64,000 bases of DNA from Mitsuokella sp047974105. GTDB lineage: Bacteria; Bacillota; Negativicutes; Selenomonadales; Selenomonadaceae. Positions 17,109 to 25,072 of this stretch are shown piece by piece. The notes beneath the pieces were generated by a model, which worked only from the letters and a program-made list of their open reading frames with translations, was not told the origin of the DNA and made no database searches. A program made the translations under genes and the position numbers. The DNA is taken from assembly GCF_047974105.1 (NCBI RefSeq), contig NZ_JBHYRS010000001.1:558001-622000 (forward strand), in the 5' to 3' direction. Position 1 is the stretch's first letter. Every line of letters begins with the position of its first letter.

Positions 17109-18101
17109 TCAATATATAGAATAGAATTTACGGATTTCCTCTTTGTCTGTTGTCTGCAGCAAAGCGAGCTGCAGCAAAATACGTGCTTTCTGAGGATTCA
17201 GTGTGTCGCTTCCGATAAAGCCATGTTCTTCGTACGAGGTCTCGGCCTTCGTGACGCGGCCGGCAGCGCTGCGCGTGCTGCGCACGACAATGACGCCCTT
17301 CCTGACAGCCTCAGCGAGTTCTTTTTCCACGCGCACAGGGATGCTGCCGTTGCCCATGCCGGCATAGACGATGCCCTTTACGCCGCCCTGTACGGCAGCA
17401 TCGACGAGGAAGCCATCATCGTCAGCATGAGCATAGAGAATGGCGACACGCGGCAATGATGCAGTTCCCTGTACAGAAAAGGCACTTGCTTTCGTGTGGC
17501 GGCGCAAAGGCTGCCGATAAAATATGGGCTCACCGTCCTGCACGGTCCCCAAGGCCCCCATGTCCGGCGACTGGAAAGTGTCGAGCGACGTCGTATGCGT
17601 CTTGACGGCCTCACGGGCACTTTCAATTGTGCCGTTCATGACAATGAGCACGCCTTTGCCGCGTGACTCATCAGATACAGCCACCCGTACAGCCTGCAAA
17701 AGATTCATCGGACCGTCCGCACTGACAGCCGTCGCGGGACGCATGGCACCGGTCAGCATAATCGGTTTATCGCTGTGCACGGCAAGATGCAGGAAATAGC
17801 CTGTCTCCTCCATCGTATCCGTGCCATGCGTGATGACGATGCCATCAATCTCATCATTTGCCAGCAGTTCCTCGCAGCGATTGGCCAAATGCAGCCATAC
17901 ATCCGCCGTCATATCCTTGCTGTCAAGCGCGGCCAGCTGCTCCCCCTGTACCTCTGCAAACTCCTTGAGCTCAGGCACGGCCTGCAGAAGTTCCTCAATG
18001 CCGATGGCCCCTGCCTGATAGCCCGTAGTCGCCGTCTCGGAAGCCGCCCAGCCCGCAATGGTCCCGCCTGTCGCGAGGATATAAATACGTTTTTTCGTCA
18101 T
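17109..18101 (-). CDS. ansA: L-asparaginase (cytosolic type)
   Basis: About 330 residues. Both asparaginase signatures are present: ATGGTIAG with the nucleophilic threonine near residue 12 and ITHGTDTMEET near residue 90. It hydrolyses asparagine to aspartate and ammonia. There is no signal peptide, so it acts in the cytosol. I place the start at the ATG 18101 (MTKKRIYIL), seven bases after AAAAGGGG, rather than six codons upstream. The LysR gene follows 17 bases on. Aspartate could feed fumarate for the neighbouring fumarate reductase (inference). Confidence 0.9.
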   Translation of the reverse strand: MTKKRIYILATGGTIAGWAASETATTGYQAGAIGIEELLQAVPELKEFAEVQGEQLAALDSKDMTADVWLHLANRCEELLANDEIDGIVITHGTDTMEETGYFLHLAVHSDKPIMLTGAMRPATAVSADGPMNLLQAVRVAVSDESRGKGVLIVMNGTIESAREAVKTHTTSLDTFQSPDMGALGTVQDGEPIFYRQPLRRHTKASAFSVQGTASLPRVAILYAHADDDGFLVDAAVQGGVKGIVYAGMGNGSIPVRVEKELAEAVRKGVIVVRSTRSAAGRVTKAETSYEEHGFIGSDTLNPQKARILLQLALLQTTDKEEIRKFYSIY

Positions 18102-18210
18102 GATATGCCCCTTTTCCATGTCCTGTCAGCCCGTTCGCTTGGCAGCTGACATTTATTTTATCCATTTGCTTCTATTATATAGTATAATCTCATAGTGCAT
18201 ACCGGAACAA

Positions 18211-18269
18211 GGAAAAAGCCCTCTGATCCGCAAGATACATGACGCACCCTGCACATCAGAAGGCTTTCC
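18211..18269 (-). terminator. Terminator after the BASS transporter gene
   Basis: On the minus strand AAGCCTTCTGAT pairs with ATCAGAGGGCTT across a 25-base loop and is followed by TTTCC. About 90 bases past the transporter stop; the rest of the 18102-18358 gap holds AT-rich promoter-like sequence for asparaginase, including TATAAT. Confidence 0.65.
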
Positions 18270-18358
18270 TGACTTCGGTGAAATTATAATATCGATATCT
18301 TATCGATGATTTTACAAATTATAGGGTAATTTATCAATAGGTGAGATGAAACAATTCA

Positions 18359-19324
18359 TCAGGCCTCAGCGGCCGGCTCCTTTTCCTGTGCCTTTTCCTT
18401 CGTCATGCGGCGGGCGAGGTAGTTGGCTGCGAGCGAACCGGAGATGTTATGCCAGACACTGAAGATGGCACCCGGGATAGCAGCTGCGGCGCCGAAATGC
18501 ATCATGGCAAGGGACGTAGCAAGACCGGAGTTCTGCATGCCGACTTCGATGGAAATTGCCTTGACTTTGGCGATATCCATGCGCAGGGCCTTGGCGATAC
18601 CAAAACCAAGAGCATAGCCAAGCAAATTATGCAGCATGACAACGAGCATGATGAGAGCACCCGTTTCCATGATGCGCTGCGAGCTGACGGCAACAACGCC
18701 GCCGACAATCAGGACAATAGCGACAACCGAGATGAGCGGCAGGAGTTTGACGTATTTCTGTACGAAATTGCCAAACAGCGTATTGACGATGATGCCGCCG
18801 ACAATCGGCACAATGACGACTTTGACGATGGACATCATCATGGCCGAAAGGGAAATATCAACCCAGGCACCTGCAAGCCACCATGTCAGAAGCGGCGTGA
18901 CAATCGGTGCAAGAATCGTCGTCGTCATCGTCATGGAAACAGACAGCGCGACATCGCCGCGTGCCAGATACGTCATGACGTTCGAGGAAGTACCGCCCGG
19001 GCAGGTACCAACGAGGATGACACCTGCGGCAAGTTCCGGCGGCAGGCCAAAGCCCTTGGCCAAGAGCCATGCCAGAGCCGGCATGATTGTGAACTGGGCC
19101 AGAGCACCGACAAGAACATCTTTCGGACGCTGGAACACCAGCCTAAAATCACGCAGACGCAGCGTCGTGCCCATGCCGAACATGACGATGCCGAGCAGAA
19201 TGGCAATCTGCGGCGCAGCCCATTTAAACGTCCACGGCTGGAACAGGGCAACGACGGCAACAAGAATGACGAACACCGCCATATACTTTGATATGAATCC
19301 ACTGAGTTTTTCTAAAAACCTCAT
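18359..19324 (-). CDS. Bile acid:sodium symporter (BASS) family transporter
   Basis: A 321-residue protein with about nine or ten membrane helices and the family motif GTCPGGTSSNVMTYLARGD near residue 107-125. BASS proteins import organic anions with sodium; bacterial members carry bile acids, pantothenate or ketopantoate, so the substrate is open. GAAAGGGGACGG precedes the ATG. It is divergent from the AraC gene and ends with a charged tail. Confidence 0.85.
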   Translation of the reverse strand: MRFLEKLSGFISKYMAVFVILVAVVALFQPWTFKWAAPQIAILLGIVMFGMGTTLRLRDFRLVFQRPKDVLVGALAQFTIMPALAWLLAKGFGLPPELAAGVILVGTCPGGTSSNVMTYLARGDVALSVSMTMTTTILAPIVTPLLTWWLAGAWVDISLSAMMMSIVKVVIVPIVGGIIVNTLFGNFVQKYVKLLPLISVVAIVLIVGGVVAVSSQRIMETGALIMLVVMLHNLLGYALGFGIAKALRMDIAKVKAISIEVGMQNSGLATSLAMMHFGAAAAIPGAIFSVWHNISGSLAANYLARRMTKEKAQEKEPAAEA

Positions 19325-19461
19325 AAATCCCGTCCCCTTTCAATAATTTCGATTCTCTGTTTCGGTAGATTGTTTACAATGATACAACTCAAAATGGAGA
19401 ATGTCAATGGATTTTGTGAAATTTTCCTGAATTTTGTCCTTGAGGAACGGATTGTTCGCGT

Positions 19462-19491
19462 TTGTTATTTTTTCGCGTATAATGATATAAT
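19462..19491 (+). promoter_or_regulatory. Promoter of the AraC-family gene
   Basis: TTGTTA (19462-19467) and TATAAT (19486-19491) with 18-base spacing, 30 bases before the start codon. A second TATAAT lies at 19478-19483. The 200-base divergent region is otherwise AT-rich. Confidence 0.55.
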
Positions 19492-19523
19492 GTATACAAT
19501 TAAAACAGAAAGGAGCCCCGTCA

Positions 19524-20369
19524 ATGGAAAATATGCAGTCTTTCAATATGCCATTTGATGAAACAGGCGATCTCTGCCTGACCACATTTGGCCATTCCGT
19601 GACGCAGCCAGGACATACCTACGGACCAGCTGTTCGTTCTTATTATCTGATTCACTTCATTCTCGCCGGCAAAGGAACTTTTACGGTCAATCAGCATACT
19701 TATCATCTGCATGCAGGTCAGGGTTTTCTCATTGAACCGGACTACCAGACCATTTATCAAAGTGACAAAAATGAGCCTTGGACTTATATATGGGCAGCTT
19801 TTAACGGCAAGCGTGCCAGTTCTGCGATAGCTTCTTTGGGACTCAGCCAAAACGAGCCTATTTTTTCCTGCACAAAGAAACAAGGGGACAAACTCGCGAA
19901 CTATGTACGGGAGATGCTGGCAAACAACAGTTTTTCTCTTGCCGGTGTTTATTACCGGCTCGGTCTGCTCCTGCAGTTTCTTTCCGTACTGGCAGAAGCG
20001 CAGCGTGAGCTGCTGCCGCCAGCAGACAACAATATCTATATCACGCACATGACAAATTTCATCCGCACGCATATTGAAGATCCCTTCACCATACAGGATT
20101 TAGCGGACTATATGAACCTCAACCGCAGCTACGTCACGACGCTTTTTAAGAAATACCTGCATATTTCTCCACACGAATATATCCAGAACTGCCGCATTAC
20201 CAAAGCCCAGCATCTTCTCGAATCCACCACTCTGCCAGTTGAAGCCATCGCCTTTTCCTGCGGCTACGCGAAAAGCGACTCCTTCTCCCGCGCTTTCCTG
20301 CGCAAAGTCGGCATGAGCCCAAAAGAATACCGCCGCCAACAGGGCAGCGGCAGTATCATAAAGAAATAG
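19524..20369 (+). CDS. AraC-family regulator (MsmR/RafR-like)
   Basis: A 281-residue protein with an N-terminal cupin-like sensing domain (YLIHFILAGKGTFTVN...GQGFLIEPD) and a C-terminal double HTH (IQDLADYMNLNRSYVTTLFKKY, seen as DLADYMNLNRSYVTTLFKK, and FSCGYAKSDSFSRAFLRKVG). The sensor pattern with PWTYIWAAFNG resembles regulators of alpha-galactoside and raffinose genes. The nearby alpha-galactosidase is the obvious candidate target. AAAGGAGCC precedes the ATG. Confidence 0.88.
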   Translation: MENMQSFNMPFDETGDLCLTTFGHSVTQPGHTYGPAVRSYYLIHFILAGKGTFTVNQHTYHLHAGQGFLIEPDYQTIYQSDKNEPWTYIWAAFNGKRASSAIASLGLSQNEPIFSCTKKQGDKLANYVREMLANNSFSLAGVYYRLGLLLQFLSVLAEAQRELLPPADNNIYITHMTNFIRTHIEDPFTIQDLADYMNLNRSYVTTLFKKYLHISPHEYIQNCRITKAQHLLESTTLPVEAIAFSCGYAKSDSFSRAFLRKVGMSPKEYRRQQGSGSIIKK

Positions 20370-20375
20370 TACGGC

Positions 20376-21020
20376 TCAGGCTTCCACCGGCTGATGACGG
20401 CGGCGGCGCAGATGCCCCTGTAAGAGAGGCAGGGAAAAATGCTCCGTAAACCACTGTACGACAGGCCCCATGAAGAAGGCCGTGATGACCGTCCCAAGAC
20501 CAATGTCTGCAGAAAGCAGAAAGCCAACGGCCACGCAGAAAACATCGGTTGCAACACGGCAGACGCGGAAGGAAGCCAGATGATAGCATTCGGACGCCAT
20601 CAGGGCAACGGCATCATAGGCCGAGACGCCAAGATTGGCTACGTAGTAAAGCGAAGCACCAAAGCTCATGAGCAGGATATTGCCTGCCATGAGCAGGCAG
20701 CGCATGCCAAACGTCGGGTCCGGCAGCAGAAAATCAAGAAACGCATGTGCGGCATCCGCTGCAAAGCCCGTCAGAAACAAATTAATGAGCGTGGCAAAGC
20801 CGATATAGTGGCGCTTGAGAGCGATGACGCCAATCAGCATGATGCCGGTGAGAATCATATACCAGGTGCTGTATGTCGAAGAAAAAATATTGGCAATGCC
20901 CGTGACAAAACAAGTGAACGGGTCTGTCCCCATGGCTATTTTTTGAAAGACGCCGACGCTGGCACCGCAGATCATGACGCCGCTGACGGCCATGCATTTT
21001 CTTCTCATTGCTTTTTTCAT
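20376..21020 (-). CDS. YczE/YyaS-type integral membrane protein
   Basis: A 214-residue protein with about five hydrophobic helices and the family-like blocks VFQKIAMGTDPFTCF and YYVANLGVSAYDAVAL. Members of this family (related to YitT) are uncharacterised. It converges with the AraC gene with only 6 bases between stops. The start ATG follows AAGGGG. A terminator separates it from the alpha-galactosidase gene upstream, so it needs its own promoter. Confidence 0.75.
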   Translation of the reverse strand: MKKAMRRKCMAVSGVMICGASVGVFQKIAMGTDPFTCFVTGIANIFSSTYSTWYMILTGIMLIGVIALKRHYIGFATLINLFLTGFAADAAHAFLDFLLPDPTFGMRCLLMAGNILLMSFGASLYYVANLGVSAYDAVALMASECYHLASFRVCRVATDVFCVAVGFLLSADIGLGTVITAFFMGPVVQWFTEHFSLPLLQGHLRRRRHQPVEA

Positions 21021-21058
21021 TGGAAAATACCCCTTTGCTGCAAATATCGTGAATATAT

Positions 21059-21104
21059 CAAAACCTGCAGGACTTGACGAAACGCCAGCTCCTGCAGGTT
21101 TTTC
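21059..21104. terminator. Terminator between the alpha-galactosidase and YczE-like genes
   Basis: AAACCTGCAGGA pairs with TCCTGCAGGTTT around a 17-base loop, with T-runs at both sides. On the minus strand it ends the alpha-galactosidase transcript. Confidence 0.85.
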
Positions 21105-21140
21105 TTCTTCAAATCAACTAAGATTGTAGCCGTTTGGGTA

Positions 21141-21190
21141 TGTTTTTTCCATCCATATCTGTTGGGTATTTACGGAAATTTGTTGGCAAA
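21141..21190. repeat. 50-bp imperfect repeat, copy A (downstream of the alpha-galactosidase gene)
   Basis: By direct alignment 37 of 50 bases match copy B at 23521-23570 without gaps. Conserved blocks are TTTTTTCCATCC, ATCTGTT, ACGGA and ATTTGTTG. It begins six bases after the alpha-galactosidase stop (transcript direction). Confidence 0.75.
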
Positions 21191-21196
21191 GTACAT

Positions 21197-23446
21197 TTAT
21201 TTGGCATTGAGGATAAACAGCCGCGACCAGAAGTCCGTGCAGTGTTTTCCCTCTTCATGACTCTGTTCACCTGCGGAGAAATCAGTCGTAACGAGACCCG
21301 CACGCATGAGTTCGGCGCCTGTGAACTGCCCCATTTCTTTCTTGTCGTCAATGCGGACATCGTATTCTGCCGCTTCGTCGAGACCGGCCAGTTTCATCAA
21401 GGTAAACGGCGTGCACGGATGCGAGAGAATCTTGTAATAGCCGACAATGGCCTGCTTTTTATCGTCCGAAACGACCATCCAGGCCGCGATATTGCCCGTG
21501 AACGGGTCCTTGAGACGGTAATACGTGCCCTGCTGAATGAGTCCGCGGTACTTCTTCATGAAATGAATCTGTTCCTTAACTTCCTCAAGTTCCTTGTCGG
21601 AGAGTTTATTGAGGTCGAGTTCATAACCGAAGGTGCCAAAGTAAGCGACATCACCGCGCAGTTTAAGACTCGTTTCGCGGAAGACCTGATGATTCGGCGT
21701 AATCGAGACATGCGAGCCCATGAACGACACAGGATAGGCATAGCTTGTGCCGTACTGGATGCGCAGGCGCTCACCGCCGTCGGAATCATCACTTGTCCAG
21801 CACTGCGGTGCATAGTAGAACATGCCCGGATCAAAGCGGCCGCCGCCCGAAGCGCACGACTCGAACAGGATATTCGGGAATTCGCTCGTCAGGCGTTCAT
21901 AAAGAGCATAGACGCCCAAGATATAGCGATGGAAAATTTCGCCCTGATGTTCGGGGCCCCAGCCGGCCGAGCCGCATTCCGTGATGCTGCGGTTCATATC
22001 CCATTTAATGTAGTCAATATTGGCCGTGCTCAGAACTTTATAAATAGAATCATGGATGTAGTCGACGACTTCCGGACGCGAGAAATCGAGGACATACTGT
22101 TTGCGTCCATGCGAGCTGTGGCGTCCTGCCGTGTGCAAAATCCAGTCCGGATGCGCGCGGTAAAGCTCGCTGTCCTTATTGACCATCTCAAGCTCCACCC
22201 AGAGGCCAAATTTCATGCCGAGGTCATTGATGCGCTTCGAAAGCCCCGCAATGCCATTGGGCAGACGGTCCGTGTTTGGCCACCAGTCGCCGAGGCCGCT
22301 CGTCTCGCCGCAGCGCGTCGAGAACCAGCCGTCATCGAGCACGAAGAGCTCGACGCCGACTTCTTTTGCTTTTTTGGCAATCTTGACGAGCTTTTCTTCA
22401 TCAAAGTCAAAATACGTTGCTTCCCAGTTGTTGATGAGAATCGGACGGACCTTATCGCGCCAGACACCGCGTGCAAGCCGTGTGCGGTAGAGCTTATGGA
22501 AGTTCTGGCTCATGCCGTTAAGGCCCTTGTCCGACCAGACCATGACAGCTTCCGGCGTCTGAAATGATTCGCCTTCTGCGAGATGCCAGCGGAACTCCTG
22601 TGGATGGATGCCCATCGTCACGCGCGTGACATCGAACGTATCGACCTCGGCCTGGGCGAGGAAATTGCCGCTGTAGACGAGCGAAAAGCCGATGGCTTCG
22701 CCCTGCATTTCGTCCGTCTGCGGACGCTTGAGCGCAATGAACGGATTGTGGACATGGCTTGACTGCCCGCGCAGGCTGCCGACTGACTGGATGCCAGGGC
22801 GCAGCTTCGTCACGACTTTCTGGCGTTCGCGGCCCCACCAGCCCGAAAACTGCATAAAATCGTAGTCGGCATCCGGCAGATCAAGCGAAAGGCTCATGGC
22901 CCGCGTGAGGTCAACGGCTTCCTGACCATGATTAACAAAATAAGCATTGCGTGCGATGGCATCGAAATCGCGAAAAATCGTATAAGAAAGCACGAGGTCC
23001 ACGCCGATTTTCTCATCGTGCAGCGTGATTTTCAGCGTCTTCGCTTCTTCATCCGACTCGACATACGTGGCCGGCAGTCCCGGTAGTTTCGGTTTGCCTG
23101 CAGATATTTCCTGCGAGACATAACGGAAATCCGTGATATGGCTGCCGTCCTTCTGCGCGATTTCCACAGCGCCCTCACGGAAGTCCGTTGTGCCATAGGA
23201 CGGATACTCCTGACGCATATGCTCGCGCGAAAAGCCGTATTCATTGTCAAAGACATAGGCCGTTGTCGGACGGTAATGCTCCGTATCGACAAAGTAGCCG
23301 TAGTCGCGTGTCTCCGGCAGACGGGCACCGAAGTAAAGCTGACCGAGCTGACCATCCCGCAGTACCTTCATGACATAGCTGATGCGGTCATTATACAGAT
23401 GAAACTGTTTGCTTTCCGCATCAAAAGAGATTCCCGCATTTCCCAT
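21197..23446 (-). CDS. Alpha-galactosidase, GH36
   Basis: About 749 residues, the usual length for bacterial GH36 enzymes that remove terminal alpha-galactose from melibiose, raffinose and galactomannans. The catalytic nucleophile is Asp483 in IKWDMNR and the acid/base is the first Asp of TSDDSDGGERL (Asp553). There is no signal peptide, so it acts in the cytosol on imported oligosaccharides. The ATG at 23446 follows AGGAGG by eight bases; the frame opens one codon earlier with TTG. Released galactose would enter the galK-galE-galT pathway encoded at 33.6-37.5 kb. No sugar transporter is adjacent. Confidence 0.95.
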   Translation of the reverse strand: MGNAGISFDAESKQFHLYNDRISYVMKVLRDGQLGQLYFGARLPETRDYGYFVDTEHYRPTTAYVFDNEYGFSREHMRQEYPSYGTTDFREGAVEIAQKDGSHITDFRYVSQEISAGKPKLPGLPATYVESDEEAKTLKITLHDEKIGVDLVLSYTIFRDFDAIARNAYFVNHGQEAVDLTRAMSLSLDLPDADYDFMQFSGWWGRERQKVVTKLRPGIQSVGSLRGQSSHVHNPFIALKRPQTDEMQGEAIGFSLVYSGNFLAQAEVDTFDVTRVTMGIHPQEFRWHLAEGESFQTPEAVMVWSDKGLNGMSQNFHKLYRTRLARGVWRDKVRPILINNWEATYFDFDEEKLVKIAKKAKEVGVELFVLDDGWFSTRCGETSGLGDWWPNTDRLPNGIAGLSKRINDLGMKFGLWVELEMVNKDSELYRAHPDWILHTAGRHSSHGRKQYVLDFSRPEVVDYIHDSIYKVLSTANIDYIKWDMNRSITECGSAGWGPEHQGEIFHRYILGVYALYERLTSEFPNILFESCASGGGRFDPGMFYYAPQCWTSDDSDGGERLRIQYGTSYAYPVSFMGSHVSITPNHQVFRETSLKLRGDVAYFGTFGYELDLNKLSDKELEEVKEQIHFMKKYRGLIQQGTYYRLKDPFTGNIAAWMVVSDDKKQAIVGYYKILSHPCTPFTLMKLAGLDEAAEYDVRIDDKKEMGQFTGAELMRAGLVTTDFSAGEQSHEEGKHCTDFWSRLFILNAK

Positions 23447-23474
23447 CAAAAAAACCTCCTAAATTCAAAGCATT

Positions 23475-23489
23475 TGTTATCGTTTCATT
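23475..23489 (-). promoter_or_regulatory. LacI-type palindrome upstream of the alpha-galactosidase gene
   Basis: The minus strand reads AATGAAACGATAACAAA, centred on CG at 23481-23482, just before the ribosome site. The core AAACGATAA(C/G)AAA is shared with the site before the iolH-like gene (58711-58726) and resembles the gal operators. Confidence 0.4.
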
Positions 23490-23520
23490 ATGATATACTT
23501 CGATTTTAAGAGGTTTTATC

Positions 23521-23570
23521 CTTTTTTTCCATCCGCATCTGTTAACAATTAACGGATATTTGTTGTCACT
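23521..23570. repeat. 50-bp imperfect repeat, copy B (upstream of the alpha-galactosidase gene)
   Basis: Partner of copy A at 21141-21190. It lies about 75 bases upstream of the alpha-galactosidase start and reaches the end of the HAD gene. It contains ATCCG/CGGAT half-sites in inverted order, so a regulator site is likely. Confidence 0.7.
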
Positions 23571-24426
23571 TGCCCGTGATATCCTCAAAATGCTCCAGAA
23601 GCCAGACAAGCAGGTCATCTTCAGCAGCGCAGCCAACGAAATCAGCCGCTTCTTTCAATTTTTCATGAGCGTTGCCCGCAGCAATGCCGATATCTGCTTC
23701 TTCCAAAAGCTCTTGATCATTGAGATAGTCACCCAGGGCAATGATTTTCAAGCCGCGAAAAGCCGGCAGTCTGCGGATTTCCGACAGCATGGAGCCTTTG
23801 GAAACACCCTGCGCAACAAATTCGTGGTAATTGGCCTCCGAATAAAAATGATGTGAAAGAGCAGCTGTCCCCATATCTTCGGCCAGCTGCTCCAGACGGC
23901 GCAGATTTTCAGGCGTATCGCAGGCAAAAAACTTGAGCCAGGGCGTCCGCATGAGATTGGCCACCTCGCTGAGCGCACAATGACGGTATTTATAATATTC
24001 ATGCGGCAGGCGCGGGTCATCGTTCTTCGGGTCGCTGATGATGTTGCAGTTATCCTCCGTGTAGACTTCTAAACAAGCCTCAGGGAAAAGTTCCAGGCAT
24101 CTCTGTGCAAAGAGCGGCCAAATGGTCGGGTCGGGATGCCCATCTTCATCCCGAATGGCCGTCAGCGGTTTGGTCAGGATGACCTGCTTCTTCTGCCAGT
24201 CATACAGCATCGAGCCATTGAAAAAGACGCTCGGTGCCGTAATTGTCACACCTTCAAGATACCCAGCGGCCGCCTCCGGCGTGCGCCCCGTCGCAATGCC
24301 AAAATGACCGCCGCCCGCTGTAAAATCTGCTGCAGCCTTTTTATTGGCCTCAGACACCCGGCCGCCGCGCGGGATAATCGTGCCATCCAAATCACTGATA
24401 ATCAAATAATCTTCATATGGTTTCAT
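23566..24426 (-). CDS. Cof-type HAD-superfamily phosphatase
   Basis: About 286 residues. The HAD motif I is IISDLDGTII near residue 8 and motif IV is LGDYLNDQELLEEADIGIA near residue 235, with the large C2 cap typical of Cof/YbjI proteins. These dephosphorylate sugar phosphates or nucleotides in the cytosol; the substrate is unknown. I prefer the ATG at 24426 (GGAGG upstream, spacing about 12) over a TTG 11 codons earlier. The stop overlaps repeat copy B. Confidence 0.85.
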   Translation of the reverse strand: MKPYEDYLIISDLDGTIIPRGGRVSEANKKAAADFTAGGGHFGIATGRTPEAAAGYLEGVTITAPSVFFNGSMLYDWQKKQVILTKPLTAIRDEDGHPDPTIWPLFAQRCLELFPEACLEVYTEDNCNIISDPKNDDPRLPHEYYKYRHCALSEVANLMRTPWLKFFACDTPENLRRLEQLAEDMGTAALSHHFYSEANYHEFVAQGVSKGSMLSEIRRLPAFRGLKIIALGDYLNDQELLEEADIGIAAGNAHEKLKEAADFVGCAAEDDLLVWLLEHFEDITGK

Positions 24427-24474
24427 GTGATATACAAACCTCCAGCTGCCATGATACAAACAGCTTCTATTATA

Positions 24475-24831
24475 TCACATATCGCAGTTCGTTTTTTCTT
24501 CCAGCCTTTTTGTCTGCCAGGTCAAAAACATATGATGAAGTGTCATCAAGGGATGATGCAGCAGCATGCAGGGACCGCCGTAGCGCATGACTTTCTGGAT
24601 TTCTTCTCTTTTGGCCGGAGCATAGCAGTGGATGGGACAGACGCTGCAAAAGCTCTTGACTTCCATGCGCGGGCATTTCTCGATGCGCTCCACGGCATAA
24701 GCGGCCAGTGCCTGACACTCTGGACAGAGTTTTTCTCCGGGTTCCCGCCTATGATGATGTCCATGACAGTATATGCCAATAATGGTTTTGATCGTCTGCT
24801 GTTCCTGCCGGCGCTTTTTTTCTACATTCAA
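24475..24831 (-). CDS. ygbA: YgbA-like protein (nitrous oxide-stimulated promoter family)
   Basis: A 118-residue, cysteine- and histidine-rich protein. The pattern TIIGIYC...LCPECQALAAYA...KCPRMEVKSFCSVCPIHCY...RYGGPCMLLHHP matches the YgbA family, whose E. coli member belongs to the nitric-oxide-responsive NsrR regulon. The biochemical role is uncertain; the conserved cysteines suggest a metal or Fe-S site. The start codon is TTG six bases after AGGGAG. It sits beside the DnaA-box region and has no clear operon partner. Confidence 0.8.
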   Translation of the reverse strand: MNVEKKRRQEQQTIKTIIGIYCHGHHHRREPGEKLCPECQALAAYAVERIEKCPRMEVKSFCSVCPIHCYAPAKREEIQKVMRYGGPCMLLHHPLMTLHHMFLTWQTKRLEEKTNCDM

Positions 24832-24872
24832 GCTGCTCCCTCTCTTCTATCTATTCTGTCGTTCGAATGCTC

Positions 24873-25034
24873 TTATCCACAGCATAGCAGAAAAAAAGAG
24901 ACTGTGCGTTAACAATTGTTACGCACAATCTCCAAAGCAATTTGACTTTTCGCTGTTATCTGTGGATAAGTTGGAAAGCTGGTCACAACTTATCCACAGT
25001 TTTCACAGGATTTATCCACGAAAACTGTGGATAA
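24873..25034. other. Cluster of five DnaA boxes
   Basis: Four perfect TTATCCACA boxes at 24873-24881 (+), 24961-24969 (-), 24990-24998 (+) and 25026-25034 (-), plus TTATCCACG at 25012-25020 (+). The last three are arranged as a 15-bp perfect inverted repeat, TTATCCACAGTTTTC (24990-25004) and its complement (25020-25034). Boxes two and three form a 12-bp inverted repeat. No dnaA, dnaN or other replication gene flanks it. It fills most of the 24832-25072 gap. Confidence 0.85.
24891..24932 (-). terminator. Intrinsic terminator of the brnQ transcript
   Basis: On the minus strand GAGATTGTGCGT pairs with ACGCACAGTCTC (one G-T wobble), loop of 11 bases, then TTTTTTT. It lies about 140 bases past the brnQ stop, so four of the five DnaA boxes are inside the brnQ 3' untranslated region. 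Confidence 0.85.
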
Positions 25035-25072
25035 ATCGAATTCAGTCAAGGACGATTGTCCCTTTTTCCTCT

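Noticed and set aside
21134..22567. 477-codon open frame on the plus strand
   Set aside because: Antisense to the GH36 gene, which carries both catalytic residues.
24902..24926. TGTGCG...CGCACA palindrome as a regulator operator
   Set aside because: On the minus strand it extends to a 12-bp stem followed by seven T residues, so it is better explained as the brnQ terminator.
24832..25072. Calling this region oriC outright
   Set aside because: DnaA boxes are clear, but there is no dnaA or dnaN, no obvious AT-rich unwinding tract beside them, and I cannot compute GC skew across the genome.
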